The notes beneath the pieces are model-generated. The model saw nothing but the letters and a program-made list of their open reading frames with translations. It ran no database searches and was not told the origin of the DNA. DNA of 64,000 nucleotides from the NCBI RefSeq assembly GCF_001013475.1, contig NZ_JZEF01000005.1:135440-199439 (forward strand), given 5' to 3'. The number at the start of each line of letters is the position of its first letter. Position 1 is the stretch's first letter. Positions 59,243 through 64,000 of this stretch are shown piece after piece. Both the position numbers and the translations under genes were made by a program. The stretch comes from Xanthomonas arboricola pv. juglandis. Its GTDB lineage: Bacteria; Pseudomonadota; Gammaproteobacteria; Xanthomonadales; Xanthomonadaceae.

Positions 59243-61966
59243 CTACAGGCTGGCCCGCAATGTCAGGCCATACCGACGATCGTTGATCACGAAGTCACGG
59301 TAGCGCGACTCGGTGCCCAGATAGCTTTCGCGACGGGTATCGAGCAGATTCACGCCATCGAGCGAAATCGACCACACATCATTGATGTTGAAACGCAGCG
59401 AGGCATCCAGCTGGCCGAAGCCCTTGTTGTAGACCGGCAGGTTGCCGGTGCCGTTGCCCGCGGTGGTCACCAGCCAGTCGCTGCGCCAGTTGTAGGCCAC
59501 ACGGCCCTGGAAGCGCGAGGTTTCGTAGCTGAGGATCGCGTTGTAGCTGTTCTTGGACAGGCCTTCCAGCGGCACGGTCAGCGCCTGGCCATTGGTGTCG
59601 GTGGCAGTGGGGCTCGGCGCCTCGCTGTCGACATAGGTGTAGTTGGTCTGCAGGCCGAAGCCGCTCAACCAGCCCGGCAGGAAGTCGAAGAACTGCGTAT
59701 AGCCCAGTTCCGCACCGCGGATCTTGCCGGCATCGCCGTTGACCGGACGGGTGATCTGCCAGACCTGACCGTCGTAGACCTCGTTGAAGACGGCATTGGC
59801 GATGAAGCCTTCGACCTTCTTGTAGAACAAGGTGCCGTACATCATCGAGCCCTGGCCGAAGTACCACTCCAGCGCGGTATCGAACTGGTCGGCCTTGACC
59901 GCTTCCAGACTGGGGTTGCCCGCGGTACCGGTGAAGGTCGAGGCACCGTTGGAGGTACCGGTGCTCAGGCTCAGGTTCGGGTTGAGCCGGTCGAAGGTGG
60001 GGCGGGAGATGCCGCGCGAGGCCGCAAAACGCCACTGCAGCTGATCGCTCAGCATCCAGCGCAGGTTCAAGCTGGGCAGCACGTCGGTATAGGTCTGCTG
60101 CGCATCCACCGGGATCAGTCCGCCGCCTTCGCTGTCGGTCCCGGTGCGCACGCCCTGCGAGCCCACCTCGGTCCGCACCACGCGCACGCCGATGTTGCCG
60201 TCGAACGGAATCGAGTCGCTGTCCACGCCAAAGCGCAGCACGCCATAGGCCGCGTAGGTCTTCTCGTTCTGCGTATTGATGTTGTTGGGCGCAAACTCCA
60301 GCGGGCTGGCACCGAAGGTGGCCAGGGTCTGCTCGTAGTTGGCGACTGCCGAGTCGGCAGCCGTCAGCGTGCGGCCAAAGGTGCTGCTCTCACCGCGGAA
60401 GAAGTCGGTGATCGGGTTGGTCACCAGGCCGATGGTCGGGTACTGCGAGAACGGCGTACCCGAGCAATCGTTGATGCACATGAAGCGATAGATATTGCCC
60501 TTGGTCTCGGCATCGCGGTCGGTGTAACGCACACCGGCCTTGAAGCTGCGCACGAAGTCGCTGTCGAAGGCCAGGTCCATGTCGGCGCGCCAGGCGAACT
60601 CGGTGCCCTCGTTGTCGTCCTTGTTGTCCAGGTGCCAGCGCCAGCCGTCGTAGTTGTTGGCATCGGCCAGATAGCCTTCCGCGCCGCTGGCATCGGTCAC
60701 CGACAGGCGCGGCAGATCGCCACGGAAGTCGACGTTGAACTGCGGGCTGGTGTCCTGCCCGGTGGCGATGATGTAGCGCGTGCCCTTGGTGGTGGCATCG
60801 ACGTACTGGAAGTCGGTGCTCAGGGTCAGCTTCTCGTTGACCGTCCACTTGGCACCCAGCGAGTAATCGGTGGTCACCGAATGCCGCTCGGTCAGGCTGG
60901 TGTTGGATTCGGTCGGCACGTTCTGGAACGAGCCATTGACGAACTCGTTGCGGTCGTTGACCTGAATGCCCGGCAAGCCCTGCATCGGGTTGGCGCCGGT
61001 CAGGGCGAAGAACGAATAATCGTGCCAGCTGAAGTCGTAATCCGAACGCAGCACCTGCGTATAGATCTCGACCGAATCGTTCGGACGCCACTGCATCGCG
61101 AACGCACCGGTCTTGCGCTCGCGCTCGCCGATGGTGGTGTTGATGCCGGCACCATGCGGCACCGACACGCCCTGGCCTTCATAGCCCGGCAGATCGGTCT
61201 GCGTGTACCACGGCTCGATCGAGATGGTGTCCTGGCGGAACGGGCTCTTCTGCTGCGAGTAATTCACCAGCAGGCCGATCTCGCCGATGCCGGTCTGCCA
61301 GCGATCGCTGAACAGGCCCGAAAACGCCGGCTTGCCGTCGTCGGCCAGGTCGTAATAGTTGTACTGGACGCTGCCGGCGATCTTGCGGCCGTCGTAGTCG
61401 AACGGCAGGCGCGTGCGCAGGTCGACGGTGCCGCCCAGGCCCCCTTCGATCATGTCGGCCGAGGGATTCTTGTACACGTTGACGCCGCCGAGCAGTTCGG
61501 CCGACACGTCCTCGAAGCTCAGGCCACGGCCATCGTTGGCGGTGAAGATGTCACGGCCATTGAGTTCGGTGCGCACCTGGGTCAGGCCGCGGATGGCGAT
61601 CGAGCTGCCTTCGCCGTAGTTGCGCGAGATCTGGATACCGGAAATGCGCTGCAGCGCCTCGGCGACGTTGTTGTCGGGCAGCTTGCCGATGTCCTCGGCA
61701 ACGATGGAATCGACGATCTGCTCGGCGTTCTGCTTGACCAGCTGCGCCTTGGTGACGCTGCTGCGCGTGCCGGTGACCTGCACGGTGTCGAGCTGCTGGG
61801 TGGTGGCGTCCTGGGCCGGGGCGGCAGTGGTGGTCGCGTCCTGCGCGTAGGCCTGCGCGCTCAACAGCGTGGCCACACTGAGGGCCATCACGGAGCGGCG
61901 GAAATCACGGATCGAACGCTGACCCACAGTCCGGCCTGCCGGAATGTGGCGATGTTGCACTGACAT
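59243..61966 (-). CDS. TonB-dependent receptor for xyloglucan oligosaccharides
   Basis: A 907-residue outer-membrane receptor. The signal peptide ends AQAYAQ. After a Thr/Ala linker the plug domain begins LDTVQVTGTRSSVTKAQLVKQN and continues EDIGKLPDNNVAEALQRISGIQISRNYGEGSSIAIRG. The barrel ends DFVINDRRYGLTLRASL with a terminal aromatic-containing strand. Oligosaccharide receptors of this 'TBDT-oar' type take up plant glycans. It is the gene immediately upstream of GH74, and GGGAGGGAG precedes the ATG. It is similar in its C-terminal half to the next receptor. Confidence 0.93.
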   Translation of the reverse strand: MSVQHRHIPAGRTVGQRSIRDFRRSVMALSVATLLSAQAYAQDATTTAAPAQDATTQQLDTVQVTGTRSSVTKAQLVKQNAEQIVDSIVAEDIGKLPDNNVAEALQRISGIQISRNYGEGSSIAIRGLTQVRTELNGRDIFTANDGRGLSFEDVSAELLGGVNVYKNPSADMIEGGLGGTVDLRTRLPFDYDGRKIAGSVQYNYYDLADDGKPAFSGLFSDRWQTGIGEIGLLVNYSQQKSPFRQDTISIEPWYTQTDLPGYEGQGVSVPHGAGINTTIGERERKTGAFAMQWRPNDSVEIYTQVLRSDYDFSWHDYSFFALTGANPMQGLPGIQVNDRNEFVNGSFQNVPTESNTSLTERHSVTTDYSLGAKWTVNEKLTLSTDFQYVDATTKGTRYIIATGQDTSPQFNVDFRGDLPRLSVTDASGAEGYLADANNYDGWRWHLDNKDDNEGTEFAWRADMDLAFDSDFVRSFKAGVRYTDRDAETKGNIYRFMCINDCSGTPFSQYPTIGLVTNPITDFFRGESSTFGRTLTAADSAVANYEQTLATFGASPLEFAPNNINTQNEKTYAAYGVLRFGVDSDSIPFDGNIGVRVVRTEVGSQGVRTGTDSEGGGLIPVDAQQTYTDVLPSLNLRWMLSDQLQWRFAASRGISRPTFDRLNPNLSLSTGTSNGASTFTGTAGNPSLEAVKADQFDTALEWYFGQGSMMYGTLFYKKVEGFIANAVFNEVYDGQVWQITRPVNGDAGKIRGAELGYTQFFDFLPGWLSGFGLQTNYTYVDSEAPSPTATDTNGQALTVPLEGLSKNSYNAILSYETSRFQGRVAYNWRSDWLVTTAGNGTGNLPVYNKGFGQLDASLRFNINDVWSISLDGVNLLDTRRESYLGTESRYRDFVINDRRYGLTLRASL

Positions 61967-62305
61967 GGTGCTCCCTCCCAGGACGCATGTACTTCTAGTT
62001 TTTAGCGGGCCGGTGCGCGAACGCCCTGCCCGTCGTTGGTGCTGGCCCGCATCCGCCCACGACCGGTAGGCCGGGCGGGTGCGATGCGTGGTAATCCTGA
62101 CGAGGCTTACCTAGCGGCTGCGGCCGGAGCATAGGGCGGCGCCGTTGTGCCACACCAATGAAATATTCCTGGAAAGGTATTCGTAAAACCTATAGCAACG
62201 CCGACAAACCCGCTGGGTCTGGCATTGCGGATCCGGATGGCCGGATCGGCCAAAGCGGGCTCAAGTCTGCGAGCCCGCACACAGCGGTTTCGTGATGGCC
62301 TTCGC
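61967..62305. other. Intergenic region between two TonB-dependent receptor genes
   Basis: A 339-bp gap on the minus strand between the two receptor genes. It contains a hairpin that should end the upstream receptor transcript (listed separately), an AT-rich patch at about 62155-62205 that is the best place for a promoter driving the locus, and a strong ribosome site at its left end. No clear -35/-10 pair or operator was recognised. Confidence 0.5.
62255..62278 (-). terminator. Terminator hairpin after the second TonB-dependent receptor
   Basis: A perfect 8-bp stem GCGGGCTC / GAGCCCGC with an eight-base loop, followed by a short T run (TTT) on the minus strand, 28 bp after the receptor stop. 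It suggests the second receptor is transcribed separately from the downstream locus. Confidence 0.7.
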
Positions 62306-64000
62306 TTACCAGTTCATGCGCAGCACCAGCGAATAGCGCCGGTCGTTGACGAACGAGGAGCGCGTATACAGACGCGGATCCACCTCACCGCCTTCGTACG
62401 AGGTCGGCCCCATCAGCACCCTGGTCACCGTGTTGGTCAGGTTGTTGGCCTGCACGCCCAGTTGCAGGTGCTCGTTGAAGCGGTAGAAGAACGAGCCGTC
62501 GAGCTGGCCGTAGTCGTCGGCCCAGGTCGGCAGACGGGTGGACGCATCGCTGGTGGTCAGCAGGTAACGCGAGCGCCAGTTGTAGGCCAGACGCAGCGAC
62601 AACGGGCCCTTTTCGTAGATACCGGCCAGGTTGTAGCTGCGCCGCGACAGGCCTTCCAGCGGCAGCTCGACACCGGTGACGGTGGTATTGGTGTACGGGT
62701 CGGTGGCGGTGTTGGCGCCGCCCTGGCTGTCGACGAAGGTGAAGTTGGCATTGACGCCGAACCCGCTCAGCCAGCCCGGCAACTGATCGAAGAACTGGGT
62801 ATAGCCCAGCTCCGCGCCGCGGATGGTGCCCTCGTCCATGTTGTACGGGCGCGTCACCAGCCAGGGGCGGTTGTCGTAGATCTCGCTGCGGGTCTGGGTG
62901 GAGAAGTAATCCTTGACCTTCTTGTAGAACAGCGTGGCGTACAGCATGTCGCTGGTGTCGAAATACCACTCCAGCGCGGTGTCGAACTGGTTGGCCACCA
63001 TCGGCTTGAGATTCGGGTTGCCGGCGGTGCCGACAAAATCGGTCGCCTGGCCGGCGTCGTTGGTTTCCACGTTGAGCAACACATACGGCTGCAACTGGGT
63101 GTAGTCCGGGCGCGCCATCGCCTTGGAGGCGGCAAAGCGCCACTGCAGGCTGTCGGTGAAGCGCAGACGCAGGTTCAGGCTGGGCAGCACGTTGGTATAG
63201 CTGCCCTGGGAGTCGTTCTCGAAGTACTGCCCGGTATAGCGCGCCTGCAGTTCCGGCGAGACATTGAGCCCGGCCAGGTTCTGGAACTGGCCAAAGCCTT
63301 CGGCCTGGGTCTTGGTCTGCACCACGCGGATGCCGATGTTGCCGTCCACCGGCACGCCCCAGGCCTCGTCGTTGCCGAAGTACAGCGCCGCGTAGGCGGC
63401 CTGGGTGCGTTCGTGCTGGCGGTTGGTGTCCTGCGGCTGATAGGTGTCCGGCGCCCAGCCGTAGCCGCGCAGCGCCACGATCTGCTGGATCATCTGCGAG
63501 GCGGAGCGGTAGTTGTTGACAAGGCTGCTGTTGGGCACCACCAGCGTGGTCGGCACGTTCACCCCGCCACGGAAGAAGTCGGAGAAGGTGAACAACGACG
63601 ACTGGTCGGTCATGAACTCGGACATATTCGCCAGGCCGTTACTGGTGCCCGGAATGGCGGCCCAGTTGTCGGAGATCACGCCCCAGTTGTAGCCGGAATT
63701 CTTGTTGATCTGATTGCGGTCGGTGGCGCGCATGCCGAAGCGCGCAAAGCGCAACCAGCTGCTGTCATCGAAGGTGTATTCCAGATCCACGCGCGTGGAC
63801 AGCTGCCGCCCGCGGTTCTTGCCCAGATGGTCCATCGCCGCCGCCCAGAAGTAGTTGGACGGGTCCTGGGTAAAGCCCGGATTGGCGATCTGCACGCTGG
63901 GATATTTGCCCGACACGTCGTACGACAGGCCCGGCAGATAGGTCGCACTGAACACGGTGAAATCCAGCTGTTCGTTCTCCGACTCCACCAGCTGCATATC
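62306..64000 (-). CDS. TonB-dependent receptor, C-terminal part (cut by window edge)
   Basis: The last ~563 residues of a TonB-dependent receptor. The plug domain and signal peptide lie beyond the window. The barrel shows typical strands and ends RRYSLVLRMNW with the C-terminal aromatic. RGAELGYTQFFDQLPGWLSGFG and YNWRSRYLLTT closely resemble the same positions of the neighbouring receptor, so the two are paralogues. It probably also imports xyloglucan fragments. Confidence 0.9.
   Translation of the reverse strand, partial: DMQLVESENEQLDFTVFSATYLPGLSYDVSGKYPSVQIANPGFTQDPSNYFWAAAMDHLGKNRGRQLSTRVDLEYTFDDSSWLRFARFGMRATDRNQINKNSGYNWGVISDNWAAIPGTSNGLANMSEFMTDQSSLFTFSDFFRGGVNVPTTLVVPNSSLVNNYRSASQMIQQIVALRGYGWAPDTYQPQDTNRQHERTQAAYAALYFGNDEAWGVPVDGNIGIRVVQTKTQAEGFGQFQNLAGLNVSPELQARYTGQYFENDSQGSYTNVLPSLNLRLRFTDSLQWRFAASKAMARPDYTQLQPYVLLNVETNDAGQATDFVGTAGNPNLKPMVANQFDTALEWYFDTSDMLYATLFYKKVKDYFSTQTRSEIYDNRPWLVTRPYNMDEGTIRGAELGYTQFFDQLPGWLSGFGVNANFTFVDSQGGANTATDPYTNTTVTGVELPLEGLSRRSYNLAGIYEKGPLSLRLAYNWRSRYLLTTSDASTRLPTWADDYGQLDGSFFYRFNEHLQLGVQANNLTNTVTRVLMGPTSYEGGEVDPRLYTRSSFVNDRRYSLVLRMNW

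Noticed and set aside
61967-62305. Possible PIP box or known operator in the XyGUL promoter gap
   Set aside because: I looked for TTCGC-N15-TTCGC and for obvious inverted repeats in the AT-rich part and found no convincing match. The search was by eye.

Overview
The window looks like a chromosome segment of a plant-associated Xanthomonas (gammaproteobacterium). The GC content is high. The housekeeping blocks (pyrD-murB, ispG, pcnB-folK-panBCD-pgi) look native, and the right third is a xyloglucan degradation locus of the kind described in Xanthomonas pathogens. No database search was possible, so the genus is inferred from gene content and arrangement.

Left edge, 1-6354: an accessory island of lower GC. 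It holds a truncated IS3-family element, a complete four-gene Qat anti-phage operon (qatA-qatB-qatC-qatD, minus strand) and one unrecognised gene. It ends abruptly in the 5' half of a tRNA-Arg(CCU) gene, which suggests integration at that tRNA followed by decay of the junction.

Core block, 6488-18685: an ALDH7-type aldehyde dehydrogenase, a small DUF4190-like membrane protein, a methyltransferase, the coupled run pyrD-murB-EamA transporter, an Asp/Glu racemase, an MFS transporter, a PAP2 phosphatase overlapping ispG, and a RegB/RegA-like two-component pair. From 18686 to 19714 there is no gene. That stretch carries four copies of a 102-bp palindromic element, one of them inverted.

Middle block, 19715-31582: a secreted GH5 mannanase, a GAF-GGDEF-EAL protein with a degenerate GGDEF motif, a GH3 lipoprotein beta-glucosidase with a sodium/solute symporter, and a PhoX-like phosphatase behind a candidate Pho box. 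A five-copy REP-like palindrome array follows, then a zeta-like kinase with a Phd-like partner.

Housekeeping block, 31736-38821 and on to 40018: pcnB-folK-panB-panC-panD-pgi on the minus strand, tRNA-Glu(CUC) on the plus strand, then a Tat-type N-acetylmuramoyl-L-alanine amidase with folE2 behind a near-perfect Zur-like palindrome. A small AT-richer accessory patch follows (40464-42838), with a secreted small protein and an orphan MASE1-like membrane protein.

Right third, 43203-64000: a xyloglucan utilisation locus on the minus strand. Two TonB-dependent receptors would import oligosaccharides. GH74 xyloglucanase, a CE20-like acetylesterase, GH35 beta-galactosidase, GH31 alpha-xylosidase and GH95 fucosidase would strip them. 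xylB, xylA and xylE would take up and catabolise the released xylose. Together with the mannanase and the GH3 enzyme, the window is rich in plant hemicellulose degradation.
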